Source of the DNA: JAANXG01 sp963731035
GTDB lineage: Bacteria > Pseudomonadota > Gammaproteobacteria > Arenicellales > JAANXG01
Direction: 5' to 3'
DNA length: 64,000 bases
Assembly (NCBI GenBank): GCA_963731035.1
Contig: CAVSUY010000018.1
Span: 124,001-188,000, forward strand
The notes beneath the pieces were generated by a model that was given only the letters and a program-made list of their open reading frames with translations, ran no database searches and was not told the origin of the DNA. Of the stretch, positions 51,051-58,830 are shown in pieces; the stretch's first letter is position 1, and the number at the start of each line of letters is the position of its first letter. The position numbers were made by a program, and so were the translations under genes.

Positions 51051-51330
51051 AAACCGCCTGTCGGCCAGGTCCACCAAGCGCATCGCCCGCGAGGCCAAGC
51101 CCGCCACCGTGATCGTAAAGCGGCGGCCCGGCAATCCTGCAGTCATTCCTCCAACGGCTGACCAGGCGCGACTAACGGATCCGGTCTCCCTCGAGAAGCG
51201 GGCAGACTTTTTCGTGCTGTTGTGCTGGGTAGTGGTAGTTGAAGGGACCATGCCTACACGACGTCACCCTTCGATAAGCGCCCAGACCGCGGTTCGAGGC
51301 ACGACTTTGGAGACGAAGGGATCGGCGTAG
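51022..51330 (+). pseudogene. Out-of-frame end of the second USP domain
   Basis: The +1 frame reads MIHLFRREGENRLSARSTKR, then IAREAKPATVIVKRRPG. IAREAKPATVIVKR is the usual last helix and strand of a USP domain, so this is the displaced 3' end of the permease-USP gene. Removing one base (or restoring two) at about 51012-51021 would rejoin the frames. After VKRRPG about 60 further residues up to 51330 look like read-through of intergenic repeat sequence rather than protein. Confidence 0.78.
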
Positions 51331-51591
51331 AAGCATGGACCGGCATCCACGTCAATCCTCCTCGCCAACTGCGTTGTCGGGCTAAAGCTCGACCCACAGC
51401 GGACCCATGGAAATAGGCCCCCTCCGACAATCATCAAAGAATCCTTTAATTCATTGATTTATATGAAGATAATATTTTGCTTCTAAGTGCTTGACATGGC
51501 GTCGGACTTGGATTATGTTGCACTGCAACAAATATGCTGCACTGCACAATTCAGTGTAGTTACGAATCTCAACCTCAACAGGAGCAAGACC
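51051..51591. other. Region between the permease-USP gene and the phasin gene
   Basis: The first 100 bases are the displaced USP tail. About 51215-51345 resembles a decayed form of the composite repeat blocks: GACGAAGGGATCGGCGTAGA and AAGCATGGACCGG recall AACGAAGGGATGGGCGTAAA and AAGGCATGAACCGG at about 37176-37206. The last 100 bases hold the phasin promoter and operators. Confidence 0.5.
51491..51549 (+). promoter_or_regulatory. Phasin promoter overlapped by tandem TGC-rich operators
   Basis: TTGACA (51491-51496), 17 bases, then TATGTT (51514-51519) form a good sigma-70 promoter. TGTTGCACTGCAACA (51516-51530) is a perfect 15-base palindrome overlapping the -10. A second copy, TGCTGCACTGCACAA (51535-51549, 12 of 15 identical), follows at a 19-base period and overlaps the likely transcript start. 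TGC-rich operators at phasin promoters are the known sites of PhaR-type repressors; no phaR gene is in the window, so the link is inference. Confidence 0.7.
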
Positions 51592-51966
51592 ATGCAGAAC
51601 GAATTCATCGACACCGTCAACAAGGCCGGCAAGCAGGCCTTCGACGCCGCCCAGGAAGTATCGGCCCTGAACGCCAGCACCTTTGAAACCGTGCTGGAAA
51701 AGCAGCTCCAGTTCGCCAACCAGATGATGGCGCTCAACGCGAAGCAGGCGAAAATCATCGCCGAGTACAAGGACGCCCCCTCCGCGTTCGAGGCGCAGTC
51801 CACCCTGGTCCAGGAGATCGGCGAGCAGGTCGCCGGCAATGCCCGCGATATAGCCGAGCTTCTGAACAAGACCCGGACGGCCTACGACAAGCTGTTCCAG
51901 AAAGGCCTGAAGGACTCCGCCGAGGTGATGAAGAAGGCCCAGAGCGGGATCAAACGGCCCGCGTAA
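51592..51966 (+). CDS. Phasin family protein
   Basis: Phasins coat polyhydroxyalkanoate granules. The 124-aa protein is a helical, amphipathic chain beginning MQNEFIDTVNKAGKQAFDAA and continuing FETVLEKQLQFANQMMALNA, typical of the phasin_2 pattern, with a lysine-rich end. The ATG at 51592 follows AGGAGC by 8 bases; longer in-frame sequence upstream covers the promoter and cannot be coding. A strong terminator follows at 52020. No phaC, phaA or phaB gene is in the window, so granule association is inferred from the family. Confidence 0.87.
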   Translation: MQNEFIDTVNKAGKQAFDAAQEVSALNASTFETVLEKQLQFANQMMALNAKQAKIIAEYKDAPSAFEAQSTLVQEIGEQVAGNARDIAELLNKTRTAYDKLFQKGLKDSAEVMKKAQSGIKRPA

Positions 51967-52019
51967 AGGAAACCGGTCTCAGGCGCAAACCCCTGAAACC
52001 GATACCGGGACGTATCGAA

Positions 52020-52057
52020 AGGCCCCGGCGCGAATTCGCGCCGGGGCCTTTGTTTTT
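52020..52057 (+). terminator. Intrinsic terminator after the phasin gene
   Basis: A perfect 13-base stem AGGCCCCGGCGCG (52020-52032) with AATT loop and matching arm (52037-52049) is followed by TTTGTTTTT. It is a strong rho-independent terminator for the phasin transcript. Confidence 0.92.
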
Positions 52058-52111
52058 CAAGACCTTGTTGTGTAACCTTGTCCGGGAACTCTCGATACAC
52101 AGTACTCAATC

Positions 52112-52807
52112 ATGTCGAAGATATGCGTCATCGTCGGCGTCGGCCCCGGCAACGGTCTGTCGCTGGGTAAGCGCTTCGCGGCCGCCGGTTACGATGTCGT
52201 CCTGCTGGCCCGCAGCGAAGCCAAACTTGCGGAGATCTCCAAGCAGGTGCCCGGCTCCCGGACTGTCGTCTGCGACGTCACCGACGAATCCTCGGTAACC
52301 GACACATTCCAGGCGATCACCAGCCAGGCCGGCCGGATCGACACTCTTATATACAATGCCGGAGCCGGGGTATTCGGCTCGGTGGAGGACATCGATTCGG
52401 TTTCCTTCGAGAACGCCTGGCGTGTCAACGCCCTCGGCTGCTTTCTGTGCTGCAAACAGGTGATTCCCGGGATGAAGAACGGCGGCGGCAATATCGTCAT
52501 CATCGGCGCGACCGCCTCCAAGCGCGGCGGCGCCAGGTTCGCGGCATTCGCGTCCGCCAAGGCGGCCCAGTACAACCTGGCCCAGTCCATCGCCCGCCAT
52601 CTTGGACCGGATGGCGTGCACGTGAGCTACATCATCATCGACGGCGTGATCGACATCCCCCGTACCCGGGAACGGTTTCCCGACCGCGAGGACTTGTTCT
52701 TCCTGAAGCCGGACCACATCGCCGAGACCGTCTACAACCTTACCGAACAGCCGCCATCCGCCTGGACCTTCGAGTTGGATCTGCGTCCGGCGACGGAGAA
52801 ATGGTAG
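52112..52807 (+). CDS. Short-chain dehydrogenase/reductase family protein
   Basis: This 231-aa protein has a Rossmann fold with VIVGVGPGNGLSLGKRFAAA (a variant GxGxxxG motif), CDVTDESSV and LIYNAGAG. The usual YxxxK catalytic pair is changed: GGARFAAFASAKAAQ has phenylalanine where tyrosine is expected, with the lysine kept; serine is replaced by alanine/threonine (GATASKRGG). This FASAK form is known in a subgroup of SDR proteins, so it may use a different mechanism or act as a non-classical reductase. It lies 22 bases before the thioesterase gene, on the same strand. Confidence 0.85.
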   Translation: MSKICVIVGVGPGNGLSLGKRFAAAGYDVVLLARSEAKLAEISKQVPGSRTVVCDVTDESSVTDTFQAITSQAGRIDTLIYNAGAGVFGSVEDIDSVSFENAWRVNALGCFLCCKQVIPGMKNGGGNIVIIGATASKRGGARFAAFASAKAAQYNLAQSIARHLGPDGVHVSYIIIDGVIDIPRTRERFPDREDLFFLKPDHIAETVYNLTEQPPSAWTFELDLRPATEKW

Positions 52808-52829
52808 TCGACGCGCCCGGCTGGATCCA

Positions 52830-53237
52830 ATGACCACCATCACGCAACTGCCCACCGACCGCGAGCCGGTGATCCGCATCATCCCGATGCCGAAGGATAC
52901 CAATCCCAACGGCGACATCTTCGGCGGGTGGATCATGTCCCACGTCGACCTCGCCGGCAGTATCGTGGCGTCATCCCGTATCCGCGGCCGCATGGCCACG
53001 GTGGCGGTCAACCAGTTCACATTCAAGCATCCCGTATACGTCGGTGACCTGGTGAGTATCTACGGAGAAGTACAGCGCGTCGGCAACACATCGCTCACGG
53101 TGTATGCCGAAGTATTCGTCCAGCGCAGCACGCTGGGGAAATTCAGTGGCGAGGTCGTGCGTGTCACAGACGCGACGCTGACCTACGTCGCGCTCGACGA
53201 CCACGGCCGCCCCAAGCCCATACCGCCGCTCGACTGA
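52830..53237 (+). CDS. Acyl-CoA thioesterase, YciA-like hotdog
   Basis: This 135-aa hotdog-fold enzyme has the YciA/BACH signature NPNGDIFGGWIMSHVDLAGS, followed by TVAVNQFTFKHPVYVGDLVS. The catalytic aspartate is in HVDLAG. YciA-type enzymes hydrolyse a wide range of acyl-CoA esters and keep free CoA available. Its start follows the SDR gene by 22 bases, probably in the same transcript. The product is slightly shorter than average for the family but complete. Confidence 0.92.
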   Translation: MTTITQLPTDREPVIRIIPMPKDTNPNGDIFGGWIMSHVDLAGSIVASSRIRGRMATVAVNQFTFKHPVYVGDLVSIYGEVQRVGNTSLTVYAEVFVQRSTLGKFSGEVVRVTDATLTYVALDDHGRPKPIPPLD

Positions 53238-53307
53238 AGACTACTCGCACTATCTTGACCCTGCCGGCGTTGGGCATAATCGAAGCTCCTCGATTCGATA
53301 TGGCTCT

Positions 53308-56300
53308 ATGACGTCGATTTCCGACCACCTGGATTTCCGCGACCTGCAGACCCTGAGTGGCCTGGAGGCGCTGGACAAAGCATTTCTCGACGCGCTGCAC
53401 GAGAACGATGCGGACCTGCATGCCCGCCTGACCGCCTATCGCCGCGGCGCAACGTTGGCAGCGACAGAACTGAGCGAGCTGCTGATCGCCGTCGCGCCGT
53501 GCCTGCAGGATTTTCTCGGCGCACGTTTCGACATCGAGGACGCGCTGTCCCGGCAACGCGCCGCAGTCCGGGAGCTCGACGCGATAACGATATTCAAGGA
53601 CGAGTTCGTCAAGAAACGTACCAAGCGCTTCAAGCCCGACGCCGAGCGTTCCTTCTCGGAGCTGAACTACTGGCTGAGCTCGCAGATCGGCCGCAGGGAC
53701 GGCGTCGACCGGGAGCTCGCGGTGGCGCGTTTCGCGGTGGAGCTGCTGCGCGACGAAGGCAATGAAGAACCCGTCGACCGGCTGACTGAATGGTGTATAC
53801 GCGCCAGGGAGGATGTCGAAGGCCAGACCCTCATCCGCGGCTGGACCAGCTTCAAGCTGCCCCAGCCCGTGGATCACGCGCGGCTGGTGCCCTTCGCCAG
53901 GCGCGACGGCGAGGAACACGAATATTTCGAATCGGCCTCCGGCCGCTTCCGCCAGCGCGACGGCTTCCGGTTGACCGACCCTCGGATGTCCCTTCGCGAG
54001 GTCGTGAACGAGATCAACTACTGCGTGTACTGCCACAAGAACGCCGGCGACTTCTGTTCCATCGGTTTTCCCGAAAAAAAGAAGCAACCGGAGCTGGGAC
54101 TGAAAGTCGACCCGCTGGGGGTGACCCTGACCGGCTGCCCTCTGGATGAGAAGATCTCGGAGATGCACACACTCAAGCGGGACGGCCACTCCCTCGCGGC
54201 CCTGGCCGTGGCGATGGTGGACAACCCGATGATTCCCGCCACCGGTCATCGAATCTGCAACGACTGTATGAAGGGCTGCATTTACCAGAAGCAGGACCCT
54301 GTCAACATCCCGCAGATCGAGACCCGGGTGCTCACCGACGTGCTGGCGCTGCCGTGGGGGGTCGAGATCTACGACCTGCTGACGCGCTGGAATCCCCTGC
54401 GCACGCCCCAGCACATCATGCAGCCCCACAACGGCAAGCGGGTGCTGATTGCCGGGATGGGTCCGGCCGGTTTCACCATGGCGCACCACCTCACCATGGC
54501 GGGCTGCGCAGTGGTGGGAATCGACGGCCTCAAGATCGAGCCGCTCCCCGACAAGCTCGTCAATGAGCCGGTGCGCGACTATACGTCGCTGTGCGAGGAA
54601 TTGGATGAACGCATCATGGCGGGCTTCGGCGGCGTCGCCGAGTACGGCATCACGGTGCGCTGGGACAAGAATTTCCTGAAGCTCATTTACCTGACCCTGG
54701 CGCGCCGGCCGACCTTCCAGGTGTTCGGCGGGGTCCGCTTCGGCGGCACCATCACCCTCGATGACGCATGGGGGCTGGGCTTCGACCACGTCTGCGCCGC
54801 CAACGGCGCCGGCTACCCCAGGGTAATCAACATCGGCAACAGCCTGGCCCGTGGCATGCGCCAGGCCAACGACTTTCTCATGGCATTGCAGCTCACCGGC
54901 GCGGCCAAGGAAGACAGCCTGGCGAACCTGCAGATCCGCCTGCCGGCGGTGGTCATCGGCGGCGGACTGACTGCGATCGACACCGCCACCGAGGTGCAGG
55001 CCTACTACATCAAGCAGGTGGAAAAGGTCCTCGTGCACTACGAGGCGCTGGTGGAGGCCTACGGTGAGAACCACATTCTGCGTCCCCTGGACGAGGAGAG
55101 CCGCGATATCCTTCGGGAGTTTCTCGAGCATGGCCGCGCGGTGCGCGCCGAACGGCGCGAAGCGGACAAGCGCAAGCGCGAGCCCGATTTCATATCGCTG
55201 ATCCGCGGCTGGGGTGGCGTGTCCATTCTCTACCGCCGAAGCATCAACGAATCTCCGGCGTATCAGCGCAATCACGAGGAGATCATCAAGGCGCTCGAGG
55301 AAGGCATCTACTACGTCGAAGGGATGGATCCGGTGCGCGCGGACCTCGATCGCTACGACCACGTTGAGGCGCTGGTCTGCCGGCCGCGGAACAAAAAACA
55401 AGGCCGCTGGATAGCTTCCGGCAAGGAAGTGAGCTTTCCGGCGCGGGCCATACTGGTGGCGGCGGGAACCTTCCCGAATACCATCTACGAGCATGAGCAC
55501 CCGGGTACCTTCCGCATCGAGAACAACCACTTCGCCGCCCATGTAGAGCATTCCCATGCGCTGCAGCCGGTTCGGGTGGCGGAGCACTGCAAGGCGCCGG
55601 AGTTCGGGCCGTTCACGTCCTACCTTCAGGACAATCGTATCGTCAGCTTTCTGGGCGACGCCCACCCGGTGTTCAACGGTAGCGTGGTCAAGGCCATCGC
55701 GTCGTCGGCCCGCAGCTACCCGGAGATACTCAAAGCGCTGAAGGAAACCCCGGAGCCGGGAGTGGATCTCGATACCTTCCAAGAGCAGGTGCACCACAAC
55801 CTCGACGTACGCGTGGAATCGCTCGACACCGGGCACCCGGCGGTAATCGAACTGCGGGTAAAAGCGCCCCTCGCGGCGCGGAATTTCCAGCCGGGGCAGT
55901 TCTTCCGTCTGCAGATGCTGGAGACCGCCAGCGACAAAGTGTTGGACACGCGGTTACAGGTCCCGCTCCAGACCATCAGCGGCGCCGGCGTCGACGGCGA
56001 CATCGTGCGCCTATTCCTGTTGCGCTGGGGCGCCAACGCGCGCCTTGTGCAGCGCCTGAGGCCCGGCGACCCGCTGGTGCTGATGGGACCCAGCGGCTCC
56101 CCCACGCCGGTGCACCGGAATAAGACGGTGCTGGTGGTGGCAGGAACCTGGGGTGCGGCTGTCATGCTGGGACTCGGCAAGCGCATGCGCGAGCACGACA
56201 ACCGCGTACTGTACATCGGCGCCTTCGGCGACCCCGGCCAGGTGTATTGCCGGGACGAGCTCGAGAGCGTCACCGACCAGATCGTGTGGGCCACGGCGGG

Positions 56301-56778
56301 CCGGGACCTGATCGAGGCACACAGGTCCCAGGACTGTTCAGTGCAGACCGTCGATATCATCGAGCTCATCAAGCAGTACCACCGGGGCGAGCTCGACAGC
56401 CCTCCCGCCGTGCCCTTGAACGAGGTAGACGAAATCCTGGTGATGGGTTCCAGCCGCCTGTTGAAGGGCATGCAGTCCGCCATGAATACGGACTTCACCG
56501 GTATCTTCCGCGACGACATCGTCGTAAACGGCACCGTCGGCAGCCCCATGCAATGCATGCTGAAGGGGGTTTGCGCGCAGTGCCTGCAATGGCAGATCGA
56601 TCCCGAGACCGGGGAGCGCACCAAGGCGGTGTTCTCCTGCGCCATGCAGGATCAGCCCCTGATGTGGATAGACGTGGACAACCTCGTGGCCCGCCAGTCC
56701 CAGAATCGGGTGCAGGAGCACCTGGCCAACCTGTGGGTGGACCACGTGCTCAGCCAGCCGGAATCCGGTAAACCCTAG
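53308..56778 (+). CDS. Single-chain NfnB-NfnA-like flavoprotein (GltD-type plus PyrK-type fusion)
   Basis: This 1156-aa cytoplasmic protein is a fusion. Residues 1 to ~230 are a novel, mostly helical segment. About 230-370 are cysteine-rich, with YCVYCHKNAGDFC, GCPLDEKI and CNDCMKGC, as in the two 4Fe-4S sites of GltD/NfnB. About 380-850 are a FAD/NAD(P) two-dinucleotide domain (VLIAGMGPAGFTMAHH, VVIGGGLTAIDTATE, ILVAAGTFPN). About 855-1156 are a ferredoxin-reductase/PyrK-like domain (GQFFRLQM, VLVVAGTWGAAVMLGLGK) with a terminal 2Fe-2S set CMLKGVCAQC ... FSC. NfnAB couples NADH, NADPH and ferredoxin by electron bifurcation; here the order B-A is in one chain. Activity is not shown. Confidence 0.85.
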   Translation: MTSISDHLDFRDLQTLSGLEALDKAFLDALHENDADLHARLTAYRRGATLAATELSELLIAVAPCLQDFLGARFDIEDALSRQRAAVRELDAITIFKDEFVKKRTKRFKPDAERSFSELNYWLSSQIGRRDGVDRELAVARFAVELLRDEGNEEPVDRLTEWCIRAREDVEGQTLIRGWTSFKLPQPVDHARLVPFARRDGEEHEYFESASGRFRQRDGFRLTDPRMSLREVVNEINYCVYCHKNAGDFCSIGFPEKKKQPELGLKVDPLGVTLTGCPLDEKISEMHTLKRDGHSLAALAVAMVDNPMIPATGHRICNDCMKGCIYQKQDPVNIPQIETRVLTDVLALPWGVEIYDLLTRWNPLRTPQHIMQPHNGKRVLIAGMGPAGFTMAHHLTMAGCAVVGIDGLKIEPLPDKLVNEPVRDYTSLCEELDERIMAGFGGVAEYGITVRWDKNFLKLIYLTLARRPTFQVFGGVRFGGTITLDDAWGLGFDHVCAANGAGYPRVINIGNSLARGMRQANDFLMALQLTGAAKEDSLANLQIRLPAVVIGGGLTAIDTATEVQAYYIKQVEKVLVHYEALVEAYGENHILRPLDEESRDILREFLEHGRAVRAERREADKRKREPDFISLIRGWGGVSILYRRSINESPAYQRNHEEIIKALEEGIYYVEGMDPVRADLDRYDHVEALVCRPRNKKQGRWIASGKEVSFPARAILVAAGTFPNTIYEHEHPGTFRIENNHFAAHVEHSHALQPVRVAEHCKAPEFGPFTSYLQDNRIVSFLGDAHPVFNGSVVKAIASSARSYPEILKALKETPEPGVDLDTFQEQVHHNLDVRVESLDTGHPAVIELRVKAPLAARNFQPGQFFRLQMLETASDKVLDTRLQVPLQTISGAGVDGDIVRLFLLRWGANARLVQRLRPGDPLVLMGPSGSPTPVHRNKTVLVVAGTWGAAVMLGLGKRMREHDNRVLYIGAFGDPGQVYCRDELESVTDQIVWATAGRDLIEAHRSQDCSVQTVDIIELIKQYHRGELDSPPAVPLNEVDEILVMGSSRLLKGMQSAMNTDFTGIFRDDIVVNGTVGSPMQCMLKGVCAQCLQWQIDPETGERTKAVFSCAMQDQPLMWIDVDNLVARQSQNRVQEHLANLWVDHVLSQPESGKP

Positions 56779-56803
56779 GAGCCTGTCGGCATGGAAAGCC
56801 GAC

Positions 56804-57439
56804 CTACAGCTGCGAACCGTCCCTCGCGTCGGCGGTCATGGCGCTGATCTGTCGATCCTGCGTGCGGGACAAAACCAGCAGCGCGAGGCAGGCGCCGATC
56901 AGGGCAAAGAACATATCCGACTGCGTATCGAAGGGATCGCCCTGCGTCGCCAGAAAGGCGTCGGCGTCCTGCCCCAGTGCCAGCGCCGACCACCATTCCA
57001 CCAGCTCGTAGAACGCGCTCACGGCCAGGGCAACGCAGACGGACAGGAACGCGGTCATACCCCGGCTGCTCAGGTAGCGTTCCCTCAACAGAATCTCGCG
57101 TGCGATCAGCACGGGAACGAACCCCTGCATGAAGTGGCCGATCTTGTCGTACGGATTCCTGCTCAGTCCGAACGCCTCTTCCATCCAGAATCCGAGCGGA
57201 ACCCGGGCGTAGGTGTACGCGCCGCCGATAATCAGCACCAGCGCGTGAACGCAGATCAGAACGTAAAGCAAGCTGGTGAGCGGAAACCGCCGGTACGTTG
57301 CGATCAAGATGGGAGCGGCGATGAAAACCGGCGCCACCTCCAGTATCCAGGTGCCGCGGTCGTAGGGATCCCATCCCGAAAGAACGAGCGCCAGCAGGAC
57401 CAGCATCGCCAGGCCGGCGATCAGCCAATCCTTGGTCAT
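56804..57439 (-). CDS. DUF2238 (YjdF-like) inner-membrane protein
   Basis: This 211-aa membrane protein has about six helices and the family motifs YDKIGHFMQGFVPVLIAREI, SAFYELVEWWSALALG and TQGDPFDTQSDMFFALIGA. The family (YjdF in E. coli) has no firm function. Its start overlaps the stop of the gene at 57436 by 4 bases, so the two are coupled. It is convergent with the Nfn-like gene (25-base gap). Confidence 0.85.
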   Translation of the reverse strand: MTKDWLIAGLAMLVLLALVLSGWDPYDRGTWILEVAPVFIAAPILIATYRRFPLTSLLYVLICVHALVLIIGGAYTYARVPLGFWMEEAFGLSRNPYDKIGHFMQGFVPVLIAREILLRERYLSSRGMTAFLSVCVALAVSAFYELVEWWSALALGQDADAFLATQGDPFDTQSDMFFALIGACLALLVLSRTQDRQISAMTADARDGSQL

Positions 57440-57951
57440 GACGCCGCCGCGTCCCCGTGCACGCGTCTTTCCGCCTGCTCCCGGGTCTTGTCACGGTCTT
57501 CGAACGTCGGCACGTTCTCGATCATTCGCACATAGTGCTCGGGAAGGCCGTGCTCGCGGGCCCCGATGAGGACATGGTCCCGGTACCAGTCGTAAGGCAC
57601 ATACGTCACATCCACGATGAGCGCGTAGTACGTCATCGCTGTCACCACGTCGCCACGATTGGGCAGCCACAAATCGACCTGCTTCGTGCCGTAGCCGCGT
57701 CCGAGGCCCTCGAAGCCGTCGAGGACCGGCTTGTGTGCCCAGTCCATGCTGTAAAGAACGCCGTATACGACCTCGTCGCCCTCCGCCACCGGGATGTCGC
57801 ACTTGCCCGAGCCGTCTCCGCCTTTCTTGTGCCACGCCAGCCGGTGACCGCTCAACCTCGCCGCCTCGATCGGCCGGGCGCTGGGAACCCGACGCCTCAG
57901 CCGCCGGCTGGACATGTTGGATCCGTACGCGAAGTAGTAGAGCTCGTCCAT
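57436..57951 (-). CDS. Gamma-glutamylcyclotransferase-like (AIG2/GGCT fold) protein
   Basis: This 171-aa protein has the GGCT signature YFAYGSNM near the N terminus, followed by ARLSGHRLAWHKKG and VYGVLYSMD. The usual catalytic glutamate region is LDGFEGLGRGYGTKQV. Such enzymes release 5-oxoproline from gamma-glutamyl peptides or amines. The start at 57951 (MDELYYF) is chosen because the fold begins there; an ATG four codons upstream is equally possible. It overlaps the DUF2238 gene by 4 bases and is divergent from the ABC operon. Confidence 0.85.
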   Translation of the reverse strand: MDELYYFAYGSNMSSRRLRRRVPSARPIEAARLSGHRLAWHKKGGDGSGKCDIPVAEGDEVVYGVLYSMDWAHKPVLDGFEGLGRGYGTKQVDLWLPNRGDVVTAMTYYALIVDVTYVPYDWYRDHVLIGAREHGLPEHYVRMIENVPTFEDRDKTREQAERRVHGDAAAS

Positions 57952-58088
57952 ATCACGGCGCATTATACCGGCGTTGGTCTGTCGCTTGATGCAGATCAAT
58001 CCCGGCCGGCACCGATAGCGATAGGTTTCACTCTCCACCCCTCCGGACCGCTGGTCCCGTACGGGACTGGAACATCCGCGGGACAGCC

Positions 58089-58826
<738 letters not shown>

Positions 58827-58830
58827 GCAC

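Noticed and set aside
53164..55836. An 890-codon open frame on the minus strand
   Set aside because: It lies antisense to the Nfn-like gene, has no recognisable domains, and results from high-GC codon bias on the real strand.
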